A stretch of DNA of 64,000 nt from Kineococcus sp. NBC_00420 (GTDB lineage Bacteria; Actinomycetota; Actinomycetes; Actinomycetales; Kineococcaceae): the NCBI RefSeq assembly GCF_036021035.1, contig NZ_CP107930.1:992001-1056000 (forward strand), written 5' to 3'. The notes beneath the pieces were generated by a model. That model saw only the letters and a program-made list of their open reading frames with translations, ran no database searches and had not been told where the DNA came from. Positions 19,109-27,445 of the stretch are shown here, in pieces; within the stretch, counting starts at the first letter, position 1, and each line of letters begins with the position of its first letter. The position numbers were made by a program, and so were the translations under genes.

Positions 19109-19935
19109 TCGCCTCGTCGGCGTCCGCGGCGGTCCTCTTCCCGCCCGACCTCGCCGTCCCGACCCTCCTGCTGCTCCTCCTGGCCGCCTTCGCGGCGGGC
19201 TGGGTGGACGCCGTGGTCGGCGGCGGGGGCCTCCTGCAGCTCCCGGCCCTGCTGCTCGTCCCCGGCCTCGCTCCCGTCCAGGCCCTGGCCACGAACAAGC
19301 TCGGCTCGATCTTCGGGACCTCCACCAGTGCCCTGACGTACTACCGGCGGGCCCGGCCCGACCTGCGGACAGCCCTGCCGATGGCGGCGGTCGCCCTCGT
19401 GGGCAGTTTCGGCGGTGCCTCGATCGCCGCGGCCCTCCCGGTCGCGGTGTTCAAACCCGTCATCGTCGTCGCCCTGGTCACCGTCGCGACCATCACCCTG
19501 CTGCGGCCGGCCCTGGGCGGGACGACGTCGTTGCGCTTCTCCGGGCACGCGCACTACCGCGCCGCCGTCGCGGTGGGCCTGGCCATCGGGGTCTACGACG
19601 GCGTCCTGGGCCCGGGGACGGGGACGTTCCTGGTCATCGCGATGGTCAGCCTCCTCGGCTACGACTTCCTGCAGGCCAGCGCGAAGGCGAAGATCGTCAA
19701 CTTCGCCACCAACCTCGGCGCCCTGCTCTTCTTCGTCCCGCACGGATCGGTCGTCTGGGGACTGGCCCTGCTCCTGGGCGCGGCCAACGTGGGCGGCAGC
19801 TACCTCGGCTCACGGATGGCCATCGCCAGCGGAACCCGCTTCATCCGCACCGTCTTCCTGGTGGTGGTCGCGGCGCTCATCGTGAAGGTGGGCCACGACG
19901 TGTGGGTCGAGAACCTCCGGCCCCTCCTCGCCTGA
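19105..19935 (+). CDS. TSUP family (TauE/SafE-like) membrane permease
   Basis: Predicted inner-membrane exporter of the sulfite exporter TauE/SafE family, 276 residues with about eight helices. The two family repeats are visible: AAFAAGWVDAVVGGGGLLQLPALL in part (GGGGLLQ) near the N-terminus and GVYDGVLGPGTGTFL in the second half. The GTG start overlaps the SDR stop (GTGA), so the two are coupled. Substrates in this family include organosulfonates and sulfite, but nothing here identifies the substrate. Confidence 0.88.
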   Translation: MIASSASAAVLFPPDLAVPTLLLLLLAAFAAGWVDAVVGGGGLLQLPALLLVPGLAPVQALATNKLGSIFGTSTSALTYYRRARPDLRTALPMAAVALVGSFGGASIAAALPVAVFKPVIVVALVTVATITLLRPALGGTTSLRFSGHAHYRAAVAVGLAIGVYDGVLGPGTGTFLVIAMVSLLGYDFLQASAKAKIVNFATNLGALLFFVPHGSVVWGLALLLGAANVGGSYLGSRMAIASGTRFIRTVFLVVVAALIVKVGHDVWVENLRPLLA

Positions 19936-19943
19936 ACCACCAC

Positions 19944-20369
19944 TCACGTCGAGGGAGGACCCTGCTCCAGCGCGCGTAGCAGCAACCGGTGCAGCGTCGC
20001 CCGGTCTCGGTCGGACAACCCGCCGAACGACTCCTCGAGGACCTCGTCGAGCAGGGCACCCCCCGCCGCCCGCACCTGCTCGCCCGCGGCGGTGAGGCGG
20101 TGCCGGACCGCCCGGCCGGGCCCCTCGACCCGCTCCAGGAGTTCACGCTCGATCATGCGCCGGGCCAGCTCGCCCATCGACTGGTCGGTCTGGAAGGTGA
20201 GGACCGCGAGCCGGTGCAGCGAGGCCTCGGGTTCGGCGTCGAGGTGTCGCAGCACGTCCCACTGGACGAGGGAGACCCCGAGCGTGGCCAACTGGCGGTT
20301 CGCGTCCCGGTGGTGGCGCCACTGCAGCCGTTTGACGGCCAGCCCGACGTCCTGCAGCGAAGGTTCCAC
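19944..20369 (-). CDS. MarR-type transcriptional regulator
   Basis: A 141-residue winged-helix protein. It has the MarR layout: dimer helix at the N-terminus, QWDVLRHLDAEPEASLHRLAVLT, recognition helix TDQSMGELARRMIERELLERV and the basic wing GPGRAVRHRLTAAG. The GTG start at 20369 lies 46 bases from the divergent hydrolase gene, with an inverted repeat between them, so it probably represses that gene. The gene tail is 8 bases from the TSUP stop. Confidence 0.88.
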   Translation of the reverse strand: MEPSLQDVGLAVKRLQWRHHRDANRQLATLGVSLVQWDVLRHLDAEPEASLHRLAVLTFQTDQSMGELARRMIERELLERVEGPGRAVRHRLTAAGEQVRAAGGALLDEVLEESFGGLSDRDRATLHRLLLRALEQGPPST

Positions 20370-20393
20370 GATCCCAGGGTAGCGGATCCAAGG

Positions 20394-20409
20394 AACCTGA
20401 CCTAAGGTT
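20394..20409. promoter_or_regulatory. Inverted repeat in MarR/hydrolase gap
   Basis: AACCT (20394-20398) and AGGTT (20405-20409) flank a 6-base spacer, 7 bases before the hydrolase ATG. It is a candidate MarR operator that would also cover the hydrolase ribosome site. Confidence 0.4.
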
Positions 20410-20415
20410 ACTTAT

Positions 20416-21225
20416 ATGCAGCTCCTCGACGTCCCCCTCGACACCACCACCGTGCCCGTGACCTGCACCGACCAGGGCCGCGGTCGCCCCGTCCTGCTGC
20501 TGCACGGCGGCGGCGGTCCCCTCACCGTCAGCGCCTGGGCGCACCGGCTGGCCACCACCGCCGACGTCCGGGTGATCGTCCCCACCCACCCCGGTTTCGA
20601 GGGCACGCCCCGCCCGGATGCCCTGAGCTCGCCCCAGGACCTCGCCCGGCTCTACGCCGGCCTGCTGGAGTCCCTCGACCTGGACGGCGTCACGGTCGTC
20701 GGCAACTCGCTCGGCGGCTGGATCACGGCGGAACTCGGGCTGCTCGACACCACCCGGGTCGGTCGTCAGGTCCTCGTGGACGCCGTCGGGATCGAGGTCC
20801 CCGGCCACCCCGTCGCCGACTTCTTCGCCCTCACCCCGCAGCAGGTCGCCGAGCGCAGCTACGCCGACCCCGCGACGTTCGGCCTCGACCCCGCCACGCT
20901 CCCCGCCGAGCGGCTCGTGGCGATGGCGGGCAACCGCGCCACCCTCCAGGTCTACGGCGGTACGGCCATGACCGACCCGACCCTCGCCGGCCGGCTGGCG
21001 GCGACCGCCCGTCCGACCCTCGTCGTCTGGGGCGAGGCGGACCGCATCGGGGACCCCGACTACGGCCGCGCCTACGCCGCGGCCCTCCCCGGGGCCGGGT
21101 TCGTCCTGCTCCCCGGGGCGGGCCACCTCCCGCAGATCGAGACCCCGGACGTCCTCGTCGACGTCGTCCGGGGGTTCCTTCAGGAGACCCCGAGGGCTTC
21201 CTTCAGCGGGTCGATGGCGAAGTAG
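20416..21225 (+). CDS. Alpha/beta hydrolase
   Basis: A 269-residue alpha/beta-hydrolase-fold protein. Oxyanion segment LLLHGGGGPLT, nucleophile elbow GNSLGG (Ser), acid region VVWGEADRI and catalytic His in GAGHLPQIE are all present. There is no signal peptide. Substrate unknown; esterase or C-C hydrolase are both possible. The divergent MarR gene 46 bases away is the likely regulator. The last 46 bases overlap the convergent purine permease gene, which is unusual but both reading frames are well supported. Confidence 0.88.
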   Translation: MQLLDVPLDTTTVPVTCTDQGRGRPVLLLHGGGGPLTVSAWAHRLATTADVRVIVPTHPGFEGTPRPDALSSPQDLARLYAGLLESLDLDGVTVVGNSLGGWITAELGLLDTTRVGRQVLVDAVGIEVPGHPVADFFALTPQQVAERSYADPATFGLDPATLPAERLVAMAGNRATLQVYGGTAMTDPTLAGRLAATARPTLVVWGEADRIGDPDYGRAYAAALPGAGFVLLPGAGHLPQIETPDVLVDVVRGFLQETPRASFSGSMAK

Positions 21226-22646
21226 ACGAGGAACAGCACCGCGACGACCCACAGCACCGGGTGCACCAGCCGGGCCTTGCCCTTGGCCACCTTGAGCACC
21301 ACGAAGGCGATGAACCCGGCCCCGATGCCGGCGCTGATGGAGTAGGTGAAGGGCATCAGGACGATCGTCAGGAACGCCGGCAGGGCGATCTCCAGGTCCG
21401 ACCAGTCGATGCCCTTGACCTGGGTCATCATGAGGAAACCCACGACCACGAGCGCGGGGGTCGCCGCCTCGTAGGGGACGATCGACACCACGGGGGCCAG
21501 GAACGTCGCCAGCAGGAACGCCACCCCGGTGACCACGCTCGCCAGGCCCGTGCGCGCACCCTCGCCGACCCCCGTCGCCGATTCGATGAAACTCGTGTTG
21601 CTGGAGACCCCGCCCGCACCACCGGCGGCCGCGGCGATCGAGTCGACGACGAGGATCCGGCGCATCCGCGGCGGGTTCCCGTCCGCGTCCAGCAGGTCCC
21701 CCTCGGCGCCGATGGCGACGACGGTCCCCATGGTGTCGAAGAAGTCGGCGAGCAGGAGCGTGAAGACCAGCAGCAGGACGCTGACCACGCCGATGACCCG
21801 GAACGAGCCCAGCAGCGAGAACTGCCCCAGCGTCGAGAAGTCCGGGGTGGAGATCCACCGGTCGGGCAGCTCCGGGACGTTCAGCCCCCACGCCCGCGCG
21901 TTCACGACGGAACCGTCGGCGCCGGTGCGCGGCCCGAGCTTCGCCACGCCCTCCACGACGACCGCGAGGACGGTCGCCACGACGATCCCGGCGAGGATCG
22001 CACCCCGGACGCCGCGGACCATCAGGACGATCGTCAGGAGGAGCCCGACGACGAACACCAGGGTCGGCCAGCCGGCCAGGAACCCGCCGATTCCGAGTTC
22101 CAGGGGGGTGCCGCTGCCGGCCCGGACGAAGCCGGAGTCGACGAGCCCGACGATCGTGATGAACAACCCGATCCCCACGCTGATGGCGATCTTCATCTGC
22201 GCCGGGACGGCCCGGAACACCGCCTCCCGCAGACCCGTGAGCACCAGGACGAGGATCACCAGGCCCTCGATGACCACGAGCCCCATGGCGTCGGCCCAGG
22301 TCATCCTCGGCAGGCTGGCCACGCCGAAGGCCAGGAACGCGTTCAGCCCCAGCCCGGTCGCCAGCGCGAGCGGGTAGTTCGCGACCGCACCCATCAGCAG
22401 GGTCACGACCCCGGCCACGAGGGCCGTCCCCGCGGCGACGGCGGCCAGGTCGGGACTGCTGCCACCGCCCAGGAAGCCCCCGGTCCCGTCCGGCTGCGTC
22501 CCGATGATGAGCGGGTTCAGGACGATGATGTAGGCCATCGTGAAGAAGGTCGCGAGACCACCGCGGACCTCGCGTCCGACGGTGGAGCCCCGGGCGCTGA
22601 TCTCGAACCAGCGGTCGAGGGCGGACGGGACAGGGGCGTGCGACAT
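21180..22646 (-). CDS. Purine (xanthine/guanine/hypoxanthine) permease, AzgA-type NCS2 family
   Basis: A 488-residue polytopic symporter. Family marks include GGLATFFTMAYIIVLNP at the start, ATGLGLNAFLAFG, LLADFFDTMGTVVAIG and the SNTSFIESATGVGEGARTGL segment of the AzgA group. About 12-14 membrane segments are expected. It probably imports adenine, guanine or hypoxanthine with protons. It lies 49 bases downstream of the ROK gene on the same strand, so it may share that transcript. I found no room for a purine riboswitch. Confidence 0.93.
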   Translation of the reverse strand: MSHAPVPSALDRWFEISARGSTVGREVRGGLATFFTMAYIIVLNPLIIGTQPDGTGGFLGGGSSPDLAAVAAGTALVAGVVTLLMGAVANYPLALATGLGLNAFLAFGVASLPRMTWADAMGLVVIEGLVILVLVLTGLREAVFRAVPAQMKIAISVGIGLFITIVGLVDSGFVRAGSGTPLELGIGGFLAGWPTLVFVVGLLLTIVLMVRGVRGAILAGIVVATVLAVVVEGVAKLGPRTGADGSVVNARAWGLNVPELPDRWISTPDFSTLGQFSLLGSFRVIGVVSVLLLVFTLLLADFFDTMGTVVAIGAEGDLLDADGNPPRMRRILVVDSIAAAAGGAGGVSSNTSFIESATGVGEGARTGLASVVTGVAFLLATFLAPVVSIVPYEAATPALVVVGFLMMTQVKGIDWSDLEIALPAFLTIVLMPFTYSISAGIGAGFIAFVVLKVAKGKARLVHPVLWVVAVLFLVYFAIDPLKEALGVS

Positions 22647-22695
22647 GCGGGACCTCGGGGTCGACGGGGCGGAACCCGGGCGATCCTGCCAGAGC

Positions 22696-23988
22696 TCAGT
22701 GCACCGGGGCGACCGGCGAGATCACCAGCGCCCGGACCGGGGCGTGGACCCCGGCCCAGGTCGAGGACAGCGACTCGTGCAGGACGGCGCTCGCCGCCCC
22801 GAGGGCCCCGGCCTGCTCCCCCGCCTCCCCCAGCCGCACGCCGAGGGGGTGGACCTCGCGCGTCATGGCCGCACCCAGCCGGGCCGCCAGCGCGACCCGC
22901 AGCCGCTCACCCGTTCGGCGCAACCCCGCGCCGCCGAGGACGACCTCGCTCACGTCGAGGACGTTCACCACCCCGAGCACCACCCGTGCGATGTCGTCGG
23001 CCGCCGCGTCGAGCACCTCCGCGGCGACGGTGTCCCCCGCCCCCGCCCGGGTGCCCAGCACGTCGTGGTCGTCCAGGACGGTCCGCTCGGCGAGGCGCAA
23101 CCCGGCCGCCCGCGCCGCCCGGGAGCCGACCCGCTCCACGTAGCGGCGCACCACGGCGGCCGGTGCGGCGACGGCCTCGAGGCAGCCGACGGAGCCGCAG
23201 GGACACGGCGGGCCGGCCGGGTCGGCGACGACGTGGCCGATCTCGCCCGCGTTGCCGGACTCCCCGTGCAGCACCTCGTCGCGCAGCACCAGCCCGCCGC
23301 CGATCCCCGCCCCGACGTGGACGTAGAGGAAGCTGCGCCCCGTGCGGCGCGAACGCCACAGGTCCCCGACCGCGGCGGCGGTCGCGTCGTTCTCCACCAG
23401 GACGGGCAACCCGGTGGCCCGCAGGAGCAGGTCCGCGATGGCGACCCCGCGCCACCCGGGGAGGTTGATCGCCGAACTGCGCACCGGTCCGGCGAAGTCC
23501 AGGGGCCCGGGGACGGCGACACCGACCCCGCGGACCCCCACCGCACCCGTGGTGTCGATCAACCGGCGGACGAGGCCGGCCGCGTGGGCCACCACGAGTT
23601 CTACGGGGGCCTCCGGATCGGGCAGGGGTTCGCGGTCGACCCCGACCACCACCCCGGACAGGTCCAGCAGCACGGCGTCGACGTGCTCGCGCTCGAACTG
23701 GACGCCCACGGCCAGCGCGGCCCCCGGGCGCACCGACAGGGCCGTGCGCGGCTTGCCCGCCCCGCGCACCGCCCCCGGACCCGTACCGGGGCGCAGCAGG
23801 GCCACTCCTTCCTGGACGAGACCGCGCTCCACCAGGCGCCGGACGATGTTCGAGACCGTCTGCAGCGTCAGCCCGCTCGCGCCGGCCAGGTCCGTGCGGG
23901 ACGTGCCGGGGTGGCGCCGGATGCCGTCGAGCACCACCGCCTGGTTGTAGTCGCCCACCCAGGGCAGGTTCGTGCCACGTCGCACCAC
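22696..23988 (-). CDS. ROK-family transcriptional repressor
   Basis: A 430-residue protein joining an N-terminal winged helix (TSRTDLAGASGLTLQTVSN, about 29-47) to a ROK sugar-kinase-like domain. Seen: GVGVAVPGPLD, LVENDATAAAVGD, HVGAGIGGGLVL, HGESGNAGEIGH and the zinc site PCPCGSVGCLE. It probably senses a sugar. It diverges from the second sugar importer and so is its likely regulator. GTG 23988 follows AGGAGG too closely; the next GTG codon (23985) is an equally good start. NCS2 permease lies downstream on the same strand. Confidence 0.92.
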   Translation of the reverse strand: MVRRGTNLPWVGDYNQAVVLDGIRRHPGTSRTDLAGASGLTLQTVSNIVRRLVERGLVQEGVALLRPGTGPGAVRGAGKPRTALSVRPGAALAVGVQFEREHVDAVLLDLSGVVVGVDREPLPDPEAPVELVVAHAAGLVRRLIDTTGAVGVRGVGVAVPGPLDFAGPVRSSAINLPGWRGVAIADLLLRATGLPVLVENDATAAAVGDLWRSRRTGRSFLYVHVGAGIGGGLVLRDEVLHGESGNAGEIGHVVADPAGPPCPCGSVGCLEAVAAPAAVVRRYVERVGSRAARAAGLRLAERTVLDDHDVLGTRAGAGDTVAAEVLDAAADDIARVVLGVVNVLDVSEVVLGGAGLRRTGERLRVALAARLGAAMTREVHPLGVRLGEAGEQAGALGAASAVLHESLSSTWAGVHAPVRALVISPVAPVH

Positions 23989-24013
23989 GCCTCCTCGCGC
24001 TCGGCGACCCCCT

Positions 24014-24027
24014 TGGGATCGTTCCCA
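24014..24027. promoter_or_regulatory. Putative operator between ROK gene and importer
   Basis: TGGGATCGTTCCCA is a 14-bp CG-centred palindrome with a single mismatched pair. It lies 26 bases from the ROK start and 20 bases before a promoter-like -35. It resembles operators of LacI-type regulators more than classical ROK sites. Confidence 0.45.
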
Positions 24028-24046
24028 GAATCATGCGTCCGATCCG

Positions 24047-24076
24047 TTGACACGGTCAATCCACTGGATTTACTTT
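24047..24076 (+). promoter_or_regulatory. Promoter-like element of second sugar importer
   Basis: TTGACA (24047-24052) is a perfect -35, with TACTTT (24071-24076) 18 bases later as a weak -10. The -35 is embedded in the small palindrome TTGAC-ACG-GTCAA. Transcription would start about 65-70 bases before the binding-protein gene. Confidence 0.5.
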
Positions 24077-24150
24077 CCTGACACGGAACGGCGCACCGGA
24101 GCTCCACCGGCCGGCGCGCACCATCGGACACCGCCACGAGGGAGTGGGTT

Positions 24151-25515
24151 GTGCGTCGTCGTAACTTCCTGACAGCTACCGGCCTGGGCGCCGGCACCCT
24201 GCTCGGAACCGCAGCCTGTGGTGGCGGTTCCCAGTCCGGAGACGACTCCGGGGGCAAGGGGATCAAGGTCGCCTACCAGCAGTGGGGCTCGGGCACGGTG
24301 ATGAAGGACTACCTCACCGGCGTCAAGGCCGCCTACGAGAAGGCGAACGCGGGCAAGACCATGGAGCTGCAGCCCATCGTCGCCTCCGAGAACGACTACT
24401 ACACGAAGCTCCAGCTGATGATGCGCTCGCCGCGCACGTCGCCCGACATCGTGTACGAGGACACCTTCCTCATCAACTCCGACATCACCGCCGGGTACCT
24501 GCAGCCGCTGGACAGCTACCTGGACAAGTGGGAGGAGTGGGACCAGTTCCAGGACGTCGCCAAGGGGGCCGCGAAGGCCGCCGACGGCAAGACCTACGGG
24601 GTGCCGGACGGCACCGACACCCGTGCGCTCTGGTACAACAAGAAGCTCTTCGCGCAGGCCGGCCTGCCCGAGACCTGGACGCCGGGCAGCTGGGACGACA
24701 TCCTCACCGCCGCCCGCCAGATCAAGGCGAAACTGCCGAACGTCACGCCGATCAACGTCTACGCCGGCAAGGCCGCCGGTGAGGCCGCGTCGATGCAGGG
24801 TTTCGAGATGATCTTCTACGGGACCGGTTCGACGCTCTACGACGCGGACAAGGACAAGTGGAACGTGGGGAGTTCCGACTTCAAGGACGCCCTCACCTTC
24901 CTCAAGACCCTCTTCGACGAGAAGCTCGCCCCGGACCCCACGATCGCCCTGGACGCCCAGGTCGGCACCCGGGTCCAGGAGGAGTTCCTGCCCGGCAGCA
25001 CGCTGGCCATCGACCTCGACGGGTCGTGGGTGTCGAGCACCTGGCTCCCCACCGGCGGCAAGCCGTGGACGGAGTGGAACGACACCATGGGCCAGGCCCC
25101 GATGCCCACGAAGGACGGTTCGGGCGAAGGCAGCATCAGCATGTCCGGCGGCTGGACCTGGGCCATGACCAAGAACGCGTCCAACGCCGAGGACGCCTGG
25201 AAGGTCATCTCGACGCTGACGTCGTTCGAGAACAACCTCAAGTACAACATCAACTCCGCGGCCGTCGCCGTGCGCAAGGACGTCGCGGCCGACGCCGACT
25301 ACACCGGTTCCAACCCCACGCTGGAGTTCTTCTCCAGCCTGGTCCCGGTCACGCAGTACCGCCCGCAGAACACCGACTACCCCCGGGTGTCCAACGAGAT
25401 CCAGGTCGCGATGGAAGCCGTCGTCACCGGCCAGGCCAGCGTCGAGGACGCCGCGAAGGCGTACGACGAGGCGGTCAAGGGGATCGTCGGCGAGGACAAG
25501 ACCGCGACGCTCTGA
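24151..25515 (+). CDS. Sugar-binding lipoprotein of second ABC importer
   Basis: Extracytoplasmic solute-binding protein (family 1), 454 residues. The N-terminus RRRNFL plus lipobox TAAC (Cys23) suggests a lipoprotein, perhaps Tat-exported because of the paired Arg. The fold segments SPDIVYEDTFLINSD, GVPDGTDTRALWYNKKLF and MSGGWTWAMTKNASN fit maltose/trehalose-type receptors. GTG 24151 has GAGGGAG upstream. First gene of a three-gene importer cassette, opposite the ROK regulator. The ligand is probably an oligosaccharide, but no catabolic enzyme is adjacent to name it. Confidence 0.92.
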   Translation: MRRRNFLTATGLGAGTLLGTAACGGGSQSGDDSGGKGIKVAYQQWGSGTVMKDYLTGVKAAYEKANAGKTMELQPIVASENDYYTKLQLMMRSPRTSPDIVYEDTFLINSDITAGYLQPLDSYLDKWEEWDQFQDVAKGAAKAADGKTYGVPDGTDTRALWYNKKLFAQAGLPETWTPGSWDDILTAARQIKAKLPNVTPINVYAGKAAGEAASMQGFEMIFYGTGSTLYDADKDKWNVGSSDFKDALTFLKTLFDEKLAPDPTIALDAQVGTRVQEEFLPGSTLAIDLDGSWVSSTWLPTGGKPWTEWNDTMGQAPMPTKDGSGEGSISMSGGWTWAMTKNASNAEDAWKVISTLTSFENNLKYNINSAAVAVRKDVAADADYTGSNPTLEFFSSLVPVTQYRPQNTDYPRVSNEIQVAMEAVVTGQASVEDAAKAYDEAVKGIVGEDKTATL

Positions 25516-25543
25516 GCGTCGTCCCGAGCAGGAAGGAGGTCCC

Positions 25544-26470
25544 GTGGCCACCATCACCCGTCCGAACCCGGGAACACCCGGAGGGCCTGAACTCCGGCGC
25601 AGGACCCACCCGATCTCGGTGGACATCGCCCGGGCCCTCCCCCTGACGCCGGCGGTCCTGCTGCTGCTGGTGTTCCTGGCCGGCCCGATCCTGTGGTGCA
25701 TCTACGCCGCGTTCACCAACACGGCGCTCACCGGCGCAGGATCGGGCAACACCCAGTTCGTCGGCCTGGACAACTTCCGGGCCGCGTTCAGCAGTGACAC
25801 GTTCCGCAACTCCGTCGTGCTGACCCTGGTCTTCACGTTCCTGTCGGCCGTCGTGGGGCAGAACCTCCTCGGTCTCGGTCTCGCGCTGCTGCAGAAGCGG
25901 TCCGCGAAGGCGGTCCGCACCCTGGTGGGCATCACCGTCATCGGCGCCTGGGTCATCCCCGAGGTCGTCGCCGGCTACGTCTGGTACGCGTTCCTCGCCA
26001 AGGACGGAACCCTCAACGAGATCCTCGGGACGCTGGGACTGGGCCAGAACTGGCTCTACACCCTGCCGATCATCGCGGTCTCGCTGGCCAACGTCTGGCG
26101 CGGGACGGCGTTCTCGATGCTCGTCTACAACGCCGCCCTCTCCGAGATCCCCCAGGAGATCGAGGAGGCCGCCGAGATGGACGGGGCGACCGGTTGGCGG
26201 CGTCTCCGCTGGGTCACGGTCCCGATGATCAAGCGCACCGTGACGACGAACCTCATGCTCATCACGTTGCAGACGCTGTCCGTGTTCGGCCTCATCTACA
26301 CGATGACCCGGGGCGGTCCCGGCACCAAGAGCCAGACCCTGCCGCTCTACATGTACGAGCAGGCCTTCTCCTTCAGTCAGATCGGCTACGGCACCGCCAT
26401 CGCGCTCGTCCTGCTCGCGGTCGGCGGCGTCTTCTCCATCATCTACATGCGCCTGCTGCGCGAGGACTGA
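25544..26470 (+). CDS. Sugar ABC transporter permease (MalF type), second importer
   Basis: A 308-residue CUT1 membrane subunit with six predicted helices. The EAA loop reads IEEAAEMDGATGWRRLRWVT, and GVTVIGAWVIPEV lies earlier. A perfect AAGGAGGT ribosome site (25533-25540) stands 3 bases before the GTG start, decisive for it. It follows the binding-protein gene by 28 bases and precedes the second permease by 5 bases. No ATPase gene is in this cassette. Confidence 0.93.
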   Translation: MATITRPNPGTPGGPELRRRTHPISVDIARALPLTPAVLLLLVFLAGPILWCIYAAFTNTALTGAGSGNTQFVGLDNFRAAFSSDTFRNSVVLTLVFTFLSAVVGQNLLGLGLALLQKRSAKAVRTLVGITVIGAWVIPEVVAGYVWYAFLAKDGTLNEILGTLGLGQNWLYTLPIIAVSLANVWRGTAFSMLVYNAALSEIPQEIEEAAEMDGATGWRRLRWVTVPMIKRTVTTNLMLITLQTLSVFGLIYTMTRGGPGTKSQTLPLYMYEQAFSFSQIGYGTAIALVLLAVGGVFSIIYMRLLRED

Positions 26471-26475
26471 CGCCC

Positions 26476-27372
26476 ATGACCACCGAGACCCCCACCCCTG
26501 CGCTCAGCACGACCAAGCTCACGGTCGGCTCGAACAAACCCGTCGGGCCCCGTACCCGGGTCGCCGCCGGCGTCATCAACCTCGTCACGGCCGTCCTCGG
26601 GATCATGTTCCTGGTCCCCCTGCTGTGGGTCGTCTTCGCCGCGTTCAACTCCCAGGCCGGCCTCAAGCTGGAGTGGCCGGGGTCGAACTTCAGCCTCGAC
26701 AACTTCCGGGCCATCCTCACCCCGGAGACGACCTACCGGCCGATGTGGAACGGGCTGGTCCTCTGCGTGGGCTCGACGGTCATCGCGATCGCGGTGGCGA
26801 CGCTCGCCGCCTACCCGCTGTCGCGGTTCAACACCCGCTACAAGCGCCCGTTCCTGCTGACCATCCTGTTCTCGACCGGGCTGCCGATCACGGCCATCAT
26901 GGTTCCGGTCTACGGCCTGTTCGTGCAGCTCAACCTCATCGACACCATCAGCGGCACGGTCGCGTTCATGGCGACGACCGCGCTGCCGATGTCGATCTTC
27001 CTCATGAAGAACTTCATGGACGGCGTCCCGCTCACCCTCGAGGAAGCCGCCTGGACCGACGGCGCGAACTCGATGCAGACGCTGCGCCACATCGTGCTGC
27101 CGTTGATGTGGCCGGGGATGTCGGTCGTGACGATCTTCACGTTCATCGGGATGTGGGGGAACTTCTTCATCCCCTTCATCCTGCTGCTCTCCCCCGACCG
27201 ACTGCCGGCCTCGGTGAGCATCTTCACCTTCTTCGGCCAGTACGGTTCGGTCCAGTGGGGCCAGCTCGCGGCCTACTCGATCCTCTACACGCTGCCGGTC
27301 GTCATCCTGTACGTGCTGCTCTCCCGCCGCCTCGGCGGGGCGTTCAACTTCGGTGGCGCGCTCAAGGGCTGA
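26476..27372 (+). CDS. Sugar ABC transporter permease (MalG type), second importer
   Basis: Partner subunit, 298 residues, six predicted helices after a Thr/Pro-rich cytoplasmic tail. The EAA loop reads LEEAAWTDGANSMQTLRHIV, and the C-terminal GGAFNFGGALKG is typical of this family. ATG 26476 lies 5 bases after the first permease stop. A hairpin starts 8 bases after its own stop. The cassette is complete except for the ATPase, which must come from a gene elsewhere, such as a shared MsiK-type ATPase. Confidence 0.93.
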   Translation: MTTETPTPALSTTKLTVGSNKPVGPRTRVAAGVINLVTAVLGIMFLVPLLWVVFAAFNSQAGLKLEWPGSNFSLDNFRAILTPETTYRPMWNGLVLCVGSTVIAIAVATLAAYPLSRFNTRYKRPFLLTILFSTGLPITAIMVPVYGLFVQLNLIDTISGTVAFMATTALPMSIFLMKNFMDGVPLTLEEAAWTDGANSMQTLRHIVLPLMWPGMSVVTIFTFIGMWGNFFIPFILLLSPDRLPASVSIFTFFGQYGSVQWGQLAAYSILYTLPVVILYVLLSRRLGGAFNFGGALKG

Positions 27373-27380
27373 CCCACGAC

Positions 27381-27413
27381 GGAGCCTCCGCACTTCTCGG
27401 TGCGGGGGCTTCC
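27381..27413 (+). terminator. Hairpin terminator of second importer
   Basis: GCCTCCGCAC (27384-27393) pairs with GTGCGGGGGC (27400-27409) with one mismatch and a 6-base loop, directly after the last permease gene. No T tract follows. Confidence 0.65.
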
Positions 27414-27445
27414 GCCTGTCCGGGCCGGGTCACCCGACGGACACC

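Noticed and set aside
20391-20412. DtxR/IdeR-like iron box before the hydrolase gene
   Set aside because: The bases resemble AGGTTA on one side only and lack the full 19-bp palindrome; a MarR site fits the context better.
22647-22695. Possible purine riboswitch upstream of the NCS2 permease
   Set aside because: Only 49 GC-rich bases lie between the two genes, too short for the aptamer plus switch, and the conserved purine-aptamer loops are absent.
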